64,000 nucleotides of DNA, from the NCBI GenBank assembly GCA_003650125.1, contig QNFX01000006.1:1-64000 (forward strand). Reading direction: 5' to 3'. The DNA comes from Campylobacterota bacterium. Its GTDB lineage: Bacteria; Bdellovibrionota; Bacteriovoracia; Bacteriovoracales; Bacteriovoracaceae. Below the pieces are notes generated by a model. That model saw nothing but the letters and a program-made list of their open reading frames with translations. It was not told the origin of the DNA and did no database searches. A program made the translations under genes and the position numbers. This document shows positions 10,282-19,999 of this stretch, piece after piece (positions within the stretch are counted from its first letter, which is position 1; the number at the start of each line of letters is the position of its first letter).

Positions 10282-10995
10282 ATGAGAAATCTCTTTATTT
10301 TTTTAGGATTAAATTTATGGGCCTTATCATCTATGGCCACTATTTTTGTGCCTATTCCTCTAGAAGACCAGTTCAAAGAGGCCGATAGTGTAATTCATGG
10401 AATCTTTAAGGGAAGTGTCTCTAAGAAATTACCAAATGAAGAGATCGTCACTGAAAATACTTTTAAATTGCTTAGTAAATCTGGTCTGGACGCGGGTCAT
10501 ATTATTAATGAGGAAAGTTTTAAAGTCCTAACACCAGGGGGAGTGTGGCAAGGATTGGTCTATCATATTGAAGGTACACCCACTTTTACAAAAGGAGAGA
10601 AGGTAATTCTTCTTTTGCAGAAGGGAAAATATGGATTTGAGGTCTATGGGCTAGGAGTCGGAAAATACAATATTAAGGTGGTTGATCGGCGAACCATTAT
10701 CTATTCCAGTATTTTTCCCAATCATAAAAAACTTGGAAATATCACAGTAGAAGATTTCAATATCCTGCTCAATAAAGTCTATGGGGAACCCCTACAAAGA
10801 CTTAAAGGGAAGCATTATGTCTACAAAAAGGATGAGGTAAAAAGAGATATTGCATCCATCAAAGAGGTCGATCAGGGCCTTAGAACACTTGGAACAGAAA
10901 AGGGAGAGGAAGATGGAGGAAGTGCACCTCTTGGAGGAATTCTATCCTTCATATTGATGATCGTTGGGATCGTCTATTTTTTAAATAAAACATGA
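10282..10995 (+). CDS. Exported protein with C-terminal membrane anchor
   Basis: I choose ATG 10282, five bases after AGGG (10273-10276), over the in-frame TTG at 10267. The product is 237 residues. Residues 1-20 form a Sec signal peptide (MRNLFIFLGLNLWALSSMA). The body contains a beta-rich region with no family I recognise. The C-terminus is tripartite: an acidic, glycine-rich linker (EEDGGSAPLGG), about 18 hydrophobic residues, then NKT. It overlaps the metzincin protease gene by four bases (ATGA), so the two are likely co-expressed and possibly act together at the cell surface. The similar tail on the protease suggests shared anchoring or sorting; that is inference. Confidence 0.72.
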   Translation: MRNLFIFLGLNLWALSSMATIFVPIPLEDQFKEADSVIHGIFKGSVSKKLPNEEIVTENTFKLLSKSGLDAGHIINEESFKVLTPGGVWQGLVYHIEGTPTFTKGEKVILLLQKGKYGFEVYGLGVGKYNIKVVDRRTIIYSSIFPNHKKLGNITVEDFNILLNKVYGEPLQRLKGKHYVYKKDEVKRDIASIKEVDQGLRTLGTEKGEEDGGSAPLGGILSFILMIVGIVYFLNKT

Positions 10996-12797
10996 AAAGT
11001 TTAATTTTATTAATTTTTGCTTTTAATTCCCATGCCTCACTACAAAAAATAGGTGGCCAGGGAAGAGCTTTATCTTGGTCTCAACAAAATATAACCTATG
11101 AGTTTAATACTAATGGTTGTCAGCAAGATATCAAAAGTGAGTTCTTATCAATATCTCAAGAGTCAGCATATCAGTGGTCAAGTAATTCTTCTCTCAATCT
11201 TTCAATCAGATCAACAAGTAATGGCCCTTCCAGTTATAGAAACGATATATATTGCTCTTCAGATTTATCCTATATGGAGAGTTCTGCGGTGGTGGGGGTG
11301 ACGAGAGTTATTTATAACAAAGACAATGGACAAATTATTGAAACGGATATCATCTTAAGTAACAACATAACTTTTTCTCTCCAGGCGAGCAAAACAAACT
11401 ATGTGGGAAATGTTTTGACTCATGAACTGGGGCATTCAGTAGGCTTTGATCACTCTGAGGCCTTTAGATCGACCATGTTTTATTCTCTATTTTTAGGACA
11501 ACACACTCTATCTTTTGATGATAAGGCCGGAGCATACTCTATTTATCCAGAAGGAGGAGCGAGAGGAATTATTATAGGAAAAGTGATAGGTGGCACGGTT
11601 GATGAACCAATAGGAATTTTCGGGGCGTATGTTCAGGCCTATTCCACACAAACAGGAGAGTTAATGGGTTCTGTAGTCACTCGTGATGATGGGACTTTTC
11701 AAATTAGGGGACTTGCTAAAGATGATCAATATTTTTTATATGTAACACCGTTGGATAAGCTCGATACCATCTCTAAATACTTCTCCTCGGCCCGTACAGA
11801 ATTTTGTGGTGTTAATTTTGCGGGGAATCCTTATCGAGGATCATTTTTTACTACTTGTGATACGACTTCTGGATATCCTCAGGGAATTAATCTTGAAAAC
11901 GGAATAGTCGATGTAGGTTCAATTTCGGCCTATTGTGAGTTGCGAGAAATAAAATTACAAAGAGAGGATATTCCTGCAGTAAATAGTCGAAGTATTGCCA
12001 GTTTTGTAGATTTTGAACTTCATGGTTATGCAACAGATATAGATTTTGGAAGCACTTTTGTAAGCTACTTTACGCCAAATGAATTAAGTCTTAGCGGTGA
12101 GGCATCAAGTACTGTAATTCAAGAATTTGACGTTGACCTATCTTCCGAGGAGATCTTTGGTGATAACGACTATTTAGATATAAAACTAACTTCGCAAAAT
12201 TTTTATTCACAAATTCAGTTAGAGATGAAGATTTTAAATACGGTAACTGGAGCTTCAGAAACTTTTTCAAGTGAATATCAAGATAGTGAGGGAAATATAC
12301 AAATAAAGATAAATGATGATGGAGCTCCAGAGCTAAATTTAATAGGTCGAGCTCTATTAGATGCAATTGATAGCAGTAATAATATATTTAAAGTTTTAAT
12401 ATCGGCAGTAAAAGTTGATTTTAGTAAATATACTAGTTTTAGTGAGAATGATTTCTTTCCAGATAATAAAAACTTTATCGACGAGATAGGCTTTTATTTG
12501 GGAGTTATCTCTATCAGCGATGGGGATAATAAGACAGTTATGCAAAAGGATTACGGGGGAATTAGGGATAATCTAAGTTGCCCTGGGGCCCCATATGCGC
12601 TTCCCGTGGCGGCCATTGTAGATCCAGCATCTAATCAGGATGAAGATGATGGTTTTTTCTCTTGTAATTCTATTGAACCAAAAAATGGTGGAGGGAAGGG
12701 GCCATTTAATTTAGGTTTAGGGTTTTTGTTAGCTCTATTGGTAAGCAGGGTAGGCCATGATAGCCTTAAAAAAAGAAAAACTCATGGAGGAGATTAG
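10992..12797 (+). CDS. Secreted matrixin-like zinc metalloprotease with C-terminal anchor
   Basis: 601 residues with a signal peptide (about 1-15). The zinc site HELGHSVGFDHS places His144, Glu145, His148 and His154 in the metzincin pattern, followed by a possible Met-turn (STMFYS). Next comes a carboxypeptidase-regulatory or transthyretin-like beta domain (about residues 195-255, GIFGAYVQAYSTQTGELMG then DDGTFQIRGL). A long unrecognised beta-rich region follows. The C-terminus has a cysteine (FFSCNS), a Gly-rich segment (NGGGKGP), one hydrophobic helix and a basic tail (KKRK), like bacterial CTERM-type sorting tails. Likely an exported, surface-attached or surface-released protease; its substrate is unknown. 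Confidence 0.85.
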   Translation: MKSLILLIFAFNSHASLQKIGGQGRALSWSQQNITYEFNTNGCQQDIKSEFLSISQESAYQWSSNSSLNLSIRSTSNGPSSYRNDIYCSSDLSYMESSAVVGVTRVIYNKDNGQIIETDIILSNNITFSLQASKTNYVGNVLTHELGHSVGFDHSEAFRSTMFYSLFLGQHTLSFDDKAGAYSIYPEGGARGIIIGKVIGGTVDEPIGIFGAYVQAYSTQTGELMGSVVTRDDGTFQIRGLAKDDQYFLYVTPLDKLDTISKYFSSARTEFCGVNFAGNPYRGSFFTTCDTTSGYPQGINLENGIVDVGSISAYCELREIKLQREDIPAVNSRSIASFVDFELHGYATDIDFGSTFVSYFTPNELSLSGEASSTVIQEFDVDLSSEEIFGDNDYLDIKLTSQNFYSQIQLEMKILNTVTGASETFSSEYQDSEGNIQIKINDDGAPELNLIGRALLDAIDSSNNIFKVLISAVKVDFSKYTSFSENDFFPDNKNFIDEIGFYLGVISISDGDNKTVMQKDYGGIRDNLSCPGAPYALPVAAIVDPASNQDEDDGFFSCNSIEPKNGGGKGPFNLGLGFLLALLVSRVGHDSLKKRKTHGGD

Positions 12798-13283
12798 ATG
12801 GGAAAGATTATTTTAACATTTTCCTTGTTTCTTATGATGAATACTGCCTTGGCCCAAAACCTCATGGGTGAGCGGATTCGAAAATTACAGGGGAGAAAAA
12901 CAGGAATATTTATTGATAAGGGGATATTTCATAATGGGTCGATAAAGTCATCTTCCTCGCTCTCATCTCTAAGACATTTCTATGATAAATCAAGTAAAAG
13001 TGAGCGGATAGTATTTGATTTTTCAACTAAGCAAATACCCAAGGTTTATGGGCTTATTTCTCGTAAGGAAAAGAAGATATATATTGACTTTTTTGCTACA
13101 GAATTGAAAGGTAATGTTGGTACTTTTGGGAGTAGTCATTTTGTGGACAGCATTAACTTTTATCCTTGGAATGACGGTTCTGTTTCTATTGAAATGACAT
13201 TTAAAGAAAATATATCGTATGACTTATTCTATTTAGATACTCCTGGAAGGCTAGTTCTTGATGTAAAAGGCCTTTCAATTTAA
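12798..13283 (+). CDS. Exported AMIN-domain protein
   Basis: 161 residues. A signal peptide (about 1-19, ending ALAQ) is followed by a linker and a single AMIN-like beta domain (about 60-160: SERIVFDFSTKQIP, IYIDFF, LDTPGRLVLDVKG). AMIN domains in the known families (AmiC, PilQ) target proteins to peptidoglycan or to secretins at the envelope. Here the domain stands alone with no catalytic partner. ATG directly follows the stop of the protease gene, with GGAGGAG in that gene's end as ribosome-binding site. Its operon position suggests a periplasmic helper of the protease, but this is inferred. Confidence 0.75.
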   Translation: MGKIILTFSLFLMMNTALAQNLMGERIRKLQGRKTGIFIDKGIFHNGSIKSSSSLSSLRHFYDKSSKSERIVFDFSTKQIPKVYGLISRKEKKIYIDFFATELKGNVGTFGSSHFVDSINFYPWNDGSVSIEMTFKENISYDLFYLDTPGRLVLDVKGLSI

Positions 13284-13307
13284 TGATGAAAAGGTCAGGG
13301 AGATTTT

Positions 13308-15767
13308 ATGGCCAAAGGGCAACCATCTTTTGAAGTAAAAGAAGATAATATAAACGACCAAGAAAAAAACTTTCCTAAAGAAGTTGTTATAATTCCTATA
13401 ATGAATAGTCCCATTTTTCCTGGGATGATAGCTCCTATAATTTTAACAGAAGATAAATTTACATCGGATTTAGATCAACAGATTTTAAAGTCTGGTTTTG
13501 TCGCATTAAATCTAGTGAAATCAGAGCTTGCTGAAGTTGATAAAGAAGAAGATATAGAAAGCTTTGTTGATGGAGAAGAGTTACCTGTTAGCGAAATTTC
13601 AGGTAGTGATATTTATAGAGTAGGGGTTTTATGTAAGGTTGTTAAAAAACTAAAACTGCCAGATGGTTCAATCAATGTTCTCGTTCACGGAATTAAAAGA
13701 TATAGGGCGACAGAAATAATATCTGAGAGCCCAATTATTAGGGGAAAAGTTGAAGTTTTTGATGATATTTTAGAAACAGATGAAGAACTTGATGCTTACA
13801 CCAGATCGGTAATTAACCAAGTTAAAAAATTAAGTGAAATTAACCCCTATTTTAATGAAGAAATGAAACTTGCAATGCTGAACTCCCCTTCTCCTGGGGC
13901 CTTAGCAGATTTAGTGGCATTTGCTCTTTCTTTAGATATTCCAGAGGCCCAAGATTTTTTAGAAACCTTGGTGGTGAAAAAAAGATTTGCAAAACTTTTA
14001 GTCTATCTAAAAAGAGAAAAAGATGTTGCCGATATTCAAAAGAAAATCTCCGATGAAGTATCTGAAAAAGTTAATAAATATCAAAGAGAATATTTTCTAA
14101 GAGAACAATTAAAAGTAATTAGAGCAGAACTTGGTATGGATGAGGATGAAAAATCCCGAGAGCTCAACAAGATGCGTGAAAGTATCGATTCTTTGGGTCT
14201 GCCCGAAACAGTTTTAAAATCTGTGATCGAGGAAATGGAACGACTCGAGTCAATTCCCGACTCCAGTCCGGAATATAATATTTCTAGAACCTATCTAAAG
14301 TGGATTTTTGATTTGCCTTGGAATAAATCCTCTAAAGAAAGGATTGATATTGATGAGGCAAAAAAGGTTTTGGAAAAAGACCATTATGGACTAGACCGGG
14401 CCAAGGCAAGGATTTTAGAATTTTTGGCAGTAAGAAAACTTAAGCCAAACTATGATGGCACTATTTTATGTCTATCAGGACCTCCAGGAGTTGGTAAGAC
14501 GTCCGTTGGAAAAAGTATTGCTAAATCTATTGGAAGAAAATTCTATCGCTTCTCTCTCGGAGGAATGCGAGATGAGGCGGAAATTAAAGGGCACCGAAGA
14601 ACTTATGTAGGGGCCATGCCAGGTAAGATTATTCAGGCCTTAAAGAGAGTGGAAGTAAACAATCCAGTCATCATGCTAGATGAAATTGACAAGTTGGGAC
14701 AATCCTTTCAAGGAGATCCGGCCTCTTCTCTTTTGGAGGTATTAGACCCTGAACAAAATGGTTCTTTTATCGATAGTTATTTAGATATTCCTTTTGATCT
14801 TTCAAAGGTTTTATTTATTGCAACCGCAAACTATATTGATGCGATTCCAGAACCGCTTTTAGATCGTATGGAAGTTATTGAACTTCCAGGTTATTCAATT
14901 GAAGAAAAAATATCTATTGCCTCTAAGTGGATTATTCCGAAGCAATTGGTCAAACATGGTCTAGCAAGGAAAGATTTTTCATTAAATAAAACTGTTTTAA
15001 AAAAATTGATCTCTGATTATGCCAGAGAACCTGGTGTTCGGGTTATGGAACAAAATATTGCTAGGCTTTGTAGAATAGCGGCGCTGGATAAAGTGAAAAA
15101 GGCCAAAAAATATAAAAAGTTTTCCCCTTCTCAGTTAGATCTTGAAAAGCATTTAGGTGGAGCAAGATTTAGCAGTGATAAGGTAGAGGGAGGACTCAGG
15201 CCTGGAGTTGTAACAGGACTTGCCTGGACCTCTTTTGGTGGTGAAATTTTATTAATTGAAACTCTTCCTTTAAAGGGAAAAGGTGAATTCAAGCTTACAG
15301 GTCAACTTGGGGATGTCATGAATGAATCCGCAAACCTTGCATATAGCTATGTAAAAAGTATTTTACAGGAAGAACTAAATAAGAAAAAAGGTGAACAGGA
15401 GGATGACTTTTTAGCTAGTCATGAAGTCCATCTTCACTTGCCGGCCGGAGCTACTCCTAAAGATGGCCCCTCTGCTGGTATCACCATGGCCTTGGCACTT
15501 TACTCACTGGCCAATAATAAAAAGGTTAAATCCAATGTGGCGATGACAGGAGAGTTATCTCTAACGGGAAAGGTTCTTCCAGTTGGTGGAATTAAAGAAA
15601 AAGTTCTCGGTGCCAAAAGAGCAGGAATTAAAGAGATTATTCTGCCTAAGAAAAATGAGAAAGATCTGTTGGAAGTTCCTGAAATACACCGTAGAGGGAT
15701 AAAGTTCTATCCTGTTGAACACTTTGATGAAGTCTTAAAAATAGCTCTAGGAAAAAAGAAGAATTAG
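13308..15767 (+). CDS. lon: Lon ATP-dependent protease (copy 1)
   Basis: 819 residues, close to the bacterial LonA length. Domains in order: N-terminal substrate-binding LON domain (about 25-220), a coiled-coil region, an AAA+ module with Walker [10 protein letters not shown] (about 390) and a Walker B-type LDEIDKLG, and a C-terminal protease domain with Ser722 in DGPSAG and Lys765 in GGIKEK, spaced as in other LonA enzymes. CAGGGAGAT precedes ATG 13308. It degrades misfolded and regulatory proteins in the cytoplasm. A second, clearly different lon lies at 42809-45202. It ends four bases into the convergent rpoZ gene. Confidence 0.97.
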   Translation: MAKGQPSFEVKEDNINDQEKNFPKEVVIIPIMNSPIFPGMIAPIILTEDKFTSDLDQQILKSGFVALNLVKSELAEVDKEEDIESFVDGEELPVSEISGSDIYRVGVLCKVVKKLKLPDGSINVLVHGIKRYRATEIISESPIIRGKVEVFDDILETDEELDAYTRSVINQVKKLSEINPYFNEEMKLAMLNSPSPGALADLVAFALSLDIPEAQDFLETLVVKKRFAKLLVYLKREKDVADIQKKISDEVSEKVNKYQREYFLREQLKVIRAELGMDEDEKSRELNKMRESIDSLGLPETVLKSVIEEMERLESIPDSSPEYNISRTYLKWIFDLPWNKSSKERIDIDEAKKVLEKDHYGLDRAKARILEFLAVRKLKPNYDGTILCLSGPPGVGKTSVGKSIAKSIGRKFYRFSLGGMRDEAEIKGHRRTYVGAMPGKIIQALKRVEVNNPVIMLDEIDKLGQSFQGDPASSLLEVLDPEQNGSFIDSYLDIPFDLSKVLFIATANYIDAIPEPLLDRMEVIELPGYSIEEKISIASKWIIPKQLVKHGLARKDFSLNKTVLKKLISDYAREPGVRVMEQNIARLCRIAALDKVKKAKKYKKFSPSQLDLEKHLGGARFSSDKVEGGLRPGVVTGLAWTSFGGEILLIETLPLKGKGEFKLTGQLGDVMNESANLAYSYVKSILQEELNKKKGEQEDDFLASHEVHLHLPAGATPKDGPSAGITMALALYSLANNKKVKSNVAMTGELSLTGKVLPVGGIKEKVLGAKRAGIKEIILPKKNEKDLLEVPEIHRRGIKFYPVEHFDEVLKIALGKKKN

Positions 15768-15976
15768 AATTCTTCTGAATCGTACTCTGAAATTGGAGCG
15801 TGCTTAACTTTCCCGGCAGCAATCTCTCTAAGGGCAGTTACAATGGCCTTATTTTTAGTATGAATTAGAAAGTCTGCACCTTCTTTTATTTGCTTAACTC
15901 TTTTTATGGTCAAGTGAACAAGCTCATAACGGTTTTCTACTCTTTCTAGACAATCTTCAATCGTAATTCTGGCCAT
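15764..15976 (-). CDS. rpoZ: RNA polymerase omega subunit
   Basis: 70 residues, normal for omega, which stabilises the beta-prime subunit of RNA polymerase. Typical motif order: [20 protein letters not shown], then the basic region KRVKQI, then [23 protein letters not shown] sits ahead of the start. It overlaps the convergent lon by four bases. A sigma-70-like promoter lies just upstream, and the usual gmk, spoT or rlmN-type neighbours are not present. Confidence 0.93.
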   Translation of the reverse strand: MARITIEDCLERVENRYELVHLTIKRVKQIKEGADFLIHTKNKAIVTALREIAAGKVKHAPISEYDSEEF

Positions 15977-16009
15977 AAAGCTTCCTCTTAAATTTAAATC
16001 GAACTAAAT

Positions 16010-16038
16010 GAAATATTAAAAAAATCGATATATGTCAA
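16010..16038 (-). promoter_or_regulatory. Candidate rpoZ promoter
   Basis: On the minus strand, TTGACA (16038-16033) and TATTTC (16015-16010) are 17 bases apart, 34 bases before the rpoZ start codon. The -35 is perfect and the -10 weak. It lies in the 140-base gap between rpoZ and the next minus-strand gene. Confidence 0.5.
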
Positions 16039-16116
16039 AATTTAACATTGGTGACGCATAACACAAGCAGCGTAAGCCTTTGAAATTACGAAATTTGGTC
16101 GTAGCTATGGAAAAAA

Positions 16117-16503
16117 TTATGGCCTAATGGTTACAGCGACGACGTCTCCGATCATAAAGTCATTGTAGTCAAATTGGGGAGAGTCTTTTTTGGGAATTAA
16201 GTTTTTCATGATTCCAACTGCTCGATCACCTTCAGAGTGGACAATTTTGAGCTCACCCAGTTTTACCTGAAAGTTGCTTTTCTCCAGTGTTTCCCGTGGA
16301 TGGACTATTGAAATTACTCTAAATACATTTAAAGTGGAGCCTTTAAAAACCCCTTGGTCTCTACCTATATTGATATAATAATTTTTGCGAATAATTTCAT
16401 TTTCTTCCCCCATAGGAAGGTCTTGTGTAACGCCAAAAACAAAATATTGCTGACTAAAGGCCTGTAGTGGCAGAAAGAGAATAAGAAAAAAAATAGTTTT
16501 CAT
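16117..16503 (-). CDS. Small exported protein, FlgT-C-like beta domain
   Basis: 128 residues with a clear Sec signal peptide (residues 1-17, ending QAFSQ). The mature part is beta-rich and contains INIGRDQGVFKGSTLNVFR and a late IGDVVAV, a pattern I associate with the small beta-barrel at the C-terminus of FlgT and related periplasmic proteins, which typically reads G-x-x-x-G-V-x-x-G-x-x-x-x-V. That link is from memory and weak. AAAGGAAT precedes the start. It stands alone on the minus strand between rpoZ and the OppA-like gene, with 110 bases upstream. Confidence 0.65.
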   Translation of the reverse strand: MKTIFFLILFLPLQAFSQQYFVFGVTQDLPMGEENEIIRKNYYINIGRDQGVFKGSTLNVFRVISIVHPRETLEKSNFQVKLGELKIVHSEGDRAVGIMKNLIPKKDSPQFDYNDFMIGDVVAVTIRP

Positions 16504-16614
16504 AGGAATTCCTTTAAATTTTAAGGACCTCCATATCCAAAATAATTTCTTATTTGCTTATCGAAAAACAGATTAAATTAATTAAGAATTGAATAGATTG
16601 CGGAAAATTTTTCC

Positions 16615-18258
16615 TTAGTATTTTGATTTTAAATATTTAAGACTGTTATTGATTAGTCCAGAGGGCCTATAGTTTTTAATTTTTTGATGGAATAAAATAA
16701 AATTAGAATCATAATAGAGCATAATCCATGGCAGATCATTTTGAACTACCGTTTCCATTTTTTTCATTATTTTCGATTGATCAGTTGTATTCATTGAAAA
16801 TTGTTTAAAAAGATTTTCTAATTTTTTATTGTAATAATAAGTGGCGTTAGGTCCTGGGGGATGATTCTTTTTTAAAAGTAGTTGAATAGTATTCTCAGCA
16901 TCGGGATAATCCATCGCCCAGCCATCAAACCAAAAGTTTAATTTTCCTTTTCGGGCCTTAGTTAAAAAGCGGGGAAAAGTGTTGGTATTTATTTTTAAAT
17001 TAATTCCTATTTTGGCCAATTCATTTTTTATAAACTCGGCCTGTTGACGGGACTTGGCCTTGGTAGATCTGGTATCAAAGTTAAATTCAGGTAGTCCCTT
17101 GCCATCGGGATATCCGGCCTGAGCGAGAAGTTTTTTGGCCTTATTCAGATCATATGTATAGGGCAGTTTAGAGGAGCTGTTATAACCAGGTATACCGGGA
17201 GGATAGATAGAGTTGGACAAAACTCCAGTATTGTTTGTAAAAAGGTTCAAATATCTTTTTCGATTAATGGAATGAGCGATGGCCTGTCTTAAGAGTTTAT
17301 TTTTTCCTAGGATAGGATCTTGCATATTAAAAGATATCCACCAGTAAGTTAGAGTTGGGGATTGAATTAGGTTAATTCCTTTGCTTTTGAGCTCCTCGCT
17401 TAGGATCCCCTCTTTAATAGCACTAAAAAAATTATCAATTGGTAAGTTAATAATATCTATTTTTTTGGATAAGAAATTAAGCCATCTGGTTTGGTCTTCT
17501 TTTATGAGTCGATAATTGATCTTTTTAAAATCGGGCAAGTCACTATGATATTGTTCAAAGCGTATAAAGTCGGCGCCTTGAAGAGGTCTATAGTTTTTTA
17601 ATAAGAAGGGGCCTGTTCCCACTAATGTTGTGGAAAAGTCATTATTATAAAATTCAATTGCCTCCATTGGAGAAGGTGCAGTAAAACTCATGGCCAGGGC
17701 AAAAATCATTTGCGGAAAAGGTTTAATTAACTCAATTTCAAGCGTGTAATCATCAATTGCTCGCAGGCCAGAGACTTCTAATTTTTTAAATAAATTAAAA
17801 CTATCTCCGGCCTTTTTTCGAAACTCATTAATTCCTTTTATTTTGCCATCAATAAGCCACCAACCTGAGCTTCTTGTAGGGATAAATGCCAGTCTTTTAA
17901 ATTGATTGATAAAATCGATAGATTTTAAAAATCTTTCACGCTCTTTAAAGGCAGGGTTGGGGTGAAACCTAACACCTTTTTTAATTTTTATTAGGTATTT
18001 GGTACCATCCTTTGAAATTTGCGGGAGACTTTCCGCCAGGAGAGGTTTTAAGCGGTAAGGTCTTTTGTAGTAATCGTATTCATAGAGGGTTTCTAGACTT
18101 TGATATACAAGTTGTGCTGAGGCCCCATCGTAGGAAACCGCTGGATCTAGTGTTGAGATATTGGTAGATAAGGCCAGATTTAGAGTTTTAAGATTTTGTA
18201 ATGAGTTTGTTTTTTTTGAACAAGCAATTATAAATATTATTAAAATCAGAATCTTCAT
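16615..18258 (-). CDS. Peptide/oligosaccharide ABC transporter substrate-binding lipoprotein (SBP family 5)
   Basis: 547 residues. The N-terminus MKILILIIFIIACSKK is a lipoprotein signal with Cys13 as the lipidation site. The rest matches OppA/DppA-type binding proteins: LNLALSTNISTLDPAVSYDG near the start, the loop LVYQSLETLYEYD, LAESLPQISKDGTKYLIKIKKGVRFHP, then LRQAIAHSINRKRYL and LLAQAGYPDGKGLPEF. It would capture peptides in the periplasm for an inner-membrane permease, but no permease or ATPase gene lies nearby, so this is an orphan binding protein here. No convincing ribosome-binding site precedes the ATG. It follows recX on the same strand, 22 bases away. Confidence 0.88.
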   Translation of the reverse strand: MKILILIIFIIACSKKTNSLQNLKTLNLALSTNISTLDPAVSYDGASAQLVYQSLETLYEYDYYKRPYRLKPLLAESLPQISKDGTKYLIKIKKGVRFHPNPAFKERERFLKSIDFINQFKRLAFIPTRSSGWWLIDGKIKGINEFRKKAGDSFNLFKKLEVSGLRAIDDYTLEIELIKPFPQMIFALAMSFTAPSPMEAIEFYNNDFSTTLVGTGPFLLKNYRPLQGADFIRFEQYHSDLPDFKKINYRLIKEDQTRWLNFLSKKIDIINLPIDNFFSAIKEGILSEELKSKGINLIQSPTLTYWWISFNMQDPILGKNKLLRQAIAHSINRKRYLNLFTNNTGVLSNSIYPPGIPGYNSSSKLPYTYDLNKAKKLLAQAGYPDGKGLPEFNFDTRSTKAKSRQQAEFIKNELAKIGINLKINTNTFPRFLTKARKGKLNFWFDGWAMDYPDAENTIQLLLKKNHPPGPNATYYYNKKLENLFKQFSMNTTDQSKIMKKMETVVQNDLPWIMLYYDSNFILFHQKIKNYRPSGLINNSLKYLKSKY

Positions 18259-18280
18259 GGCGTCATTTTTAGCACTAACT

Positions 18281-18754
18281 TTAAAGAATTGTCTCTAAAT
18301 AACTTATTCCATCATCTATATTATGACCTTTACTATGAAGATGGCCTAACAGCTTTTTCATTAGCTTTTGTTTTTCTAAAGGATTTACTGGAGAGTTAAA
18401 GTTGGTCGGGAGTTTTTTACTGATTAAGTTTTTAATTTGTTTGTTGTGAGTTAATTCAGCTTCTTTAAAAACAGCTTCGATTTCAACGAGATCAATATTA
18501 ATTTCTTCTAGCTCTAATTTTTTCTGGATATAGGACGTAGAAAAACCCTTTCTCATATGTTTGCGAATAAATTGGTCTATATAACTCTTTTCTCTTAATA
18601 AATTTTTTTCTTTTAAATTAGAGATAGCAAATTGTATCTGTTTTTCATCCATCCCCGCCGCCTGAAGCTTTTGCTTCAAGCGGGGTTCAGAATAATCTTG
18701 TTTGCTGAGAAGTTTGATGGCCTTTAAAAAGGCCTTATTCTCTACGATATCCAT
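18281..18754 (-). CDS. recX: RecX regulatory protein
   Basis: 157 residues, the common RecX size. RecX binds RecA filaments and limits strand exchange. Seen: repeated three-helix units with YSEPRLKQKLQAAGMDEKQIQFAISNLKEKNLL (residues about 20-52) and IRKHMRKGFSTSYIQKKLE. Its start codon is three bases after the recA stop, and no separate Shine-Dalgarno is evident, so translation is probably coupled to recA. The recA-recX order is the standard arrangement. Confidence 0.85.
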   Translation of the reverse strand: MDIVENKAFLKAIKLLSKQDYSEPRLKQKLQAAGMDEKQIQFAISNLKEKNLLREKSYIDQFIRKHMRKGFSTSYIQKKLELEEINIDLVEIEAVFKEAELTHNKQIKNLISKKLPTNFNSPVNPLEKQKLMKKLLGHLHSKGHNIDDGISYLETIL

Positions 18755-18757
18755 AGA

Positions 18758-19864
18758 TTAGTGGACGGCCTTTTTACTTCTTTTTTTCTTAGGTTTTGTC
18801 TCTTCAATGATCTCACCTGTAGATGTATCAACATTCTTTTTTGTTTCTGCTTTTTCTTCTGTGAGTCCGTTTTTAAGCAGAATTTTTCCTTTTATCTCAG
18901 TAAGGATTTCAGGATTGGCCTGAAGGAATTTTTTAACATTCTCTCTTCCTTGACCAATTTTACTATCATTATAGGAAAACCATGATCCTGCTTTTTCAAC
19001 GATCTCTTCTTTTACCGCAAGATCTAGTATGTCTCCTTCTTTAGATATCCCATGGCCATACATGATATCAAATTCAACAATTTGAAAGGGGGCCGCAACT
19101 TTGTTTTTAACAATTTTTACTTTAGTACGATTTCCAATAAATTCATCACCATTTTTGATGGCACCAATTCTTCTGATATCAATTCTTACAGAGGAATAAA
19201 ATTTAAGGGCATTTCCACCAGTAGTGGTTTCTGGGTTACCAAACATTACGCCAATTTTCATTCGTAGTTGATTGATAAAGATTACAGTGCAATTAGATCT
19301 TGAGATAGAACCAGTCAGTTTTCTAAGGGCCTGAGACATAAGTCTTGCTTGCAGTCCCATGTGGGAGTCACCCATATCTCCTTCAATTTCAGCACGAGGT
19401 GTGAGGGCCGCTACAGAGTCTATAATGAGTAAGTTAACTGCTCCTGAGCGGATAAGCATATCAGCTATCTCTAGCGCTTGTTCTCCACAATCTGGTTGAG
19501 AGACCAAGGTATTAGGAATATCAACACCTAAATTTTGTGCGTACTTTGTATCCAGCGCATGTTCGGCATCGATAAAGGCAACTGTTCCACCTTCTTTTTG
19601 GCATTCGGCAGCGATGTGTAGGGTTAAGGTCGTTTTACCAGAAGATTCAGGGCCATATACTTCGATAATCCTTCCTTTAGGAATTCCGCCAATACCTAAG
19701 GCCAGGTCTAAACTTAAACATCCTGTAGGTAGAGCAGGTATATTCTCAGTTGGGGTATCGCCCATTTTCATTATTGACCCTTTGCCGAATTGTTTTTCAA
19801 TTCCGGCAATGGCCAAATCCAGGGCCTTTGTTTTTCCTTTATCATCCGTAGCATTTTCTTTCAT
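18758..19864 (-). CDS. recA: Recombinase RecA
   Basis: 368 residues. Walker [10 protein letters not shown] is near residue 70, then [10 protein letters not shown], and the L1/L2 DNA-binding loop regions ([22 protein letters not shown], then [26 protein letters not shown]). The C-terminus is lysine-rich ([12 protein letters not shown]). RecA forms filaments on single-stranded DNA for recombination and SOS induction. AAGGAG precedes the ATG. A strong promoter with overlapping direct repeats lies 136-165 bases upstream, and a hairpin sits just ahead of the ribosome-binding site. recX follows immediately. Confidence 0.98.
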   Translation of the reverse strand: MKENATDDKGKTKALDLAIAGIEKQFGKGSIMKMGDTPTENIPALPTGCLSLDLALGIGGIPKGRIIEVYGPESSGKTTLTLHIAAECQKEGGTVAFIDAEHALDTKYAQNLGVDIPNTLVSQPDCGEQALEIADMLIRSGAVNLLIIDSVAALTPRAEIEGDMGDSHMGLQARLMSQALRKLTGSISRSNCTVIFINQLRMKIGVMFGNPETTTGGNALKFYSSVRIDIRRIGAIKNGDEFIGNRTKVKIVKNKVAAPFQIVEFDIMYGHGISKEGDILDLAVKEEIVEKAGSWFSYNDSKIGQGRENVKKFLQANPEILTEIKGKILLKNGLTEEKAETKKNVDTSTGEIIEETKPKKKRSKKAVH

Positions 19865-19879
19865 AAACTGTTCTCCTTG

Positions 19880-19914
19880 TTTGCAAAGATTAATTTTGTA
19901 TCAGTCTTTGCAAA
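19880..19914 (-). promoter_or_regulatory. Inverted repeat in the recA leader
   Basis: A perfect 10-base inverted repeat, TTTGCAAAGA (19880-19889) and TCTTTGCAAA (19905-19914), with a 15-base loop, sits directly upstream of the AAGGAG of recA. In RNA it would form a hairpin next to the ribosome-binding site; as DNA it could be an operator. Function is not known. Confidence 0.5.
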
Positions 19915-19999
19915 AAAATAAATCTATAATTAAAATAAGGGCCTTAAATTAAAGACGATAAAAATAATCATCGTTAATTTCTTCTATTCATATATAAAA

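Noticed and set aside
19614-19952. 112-residue plus-strand ORF across the recA start and leader
   Set aside because: Mostly antisense to RecA and would run through the recA leader hairpin; no ribosome-binding site or family.
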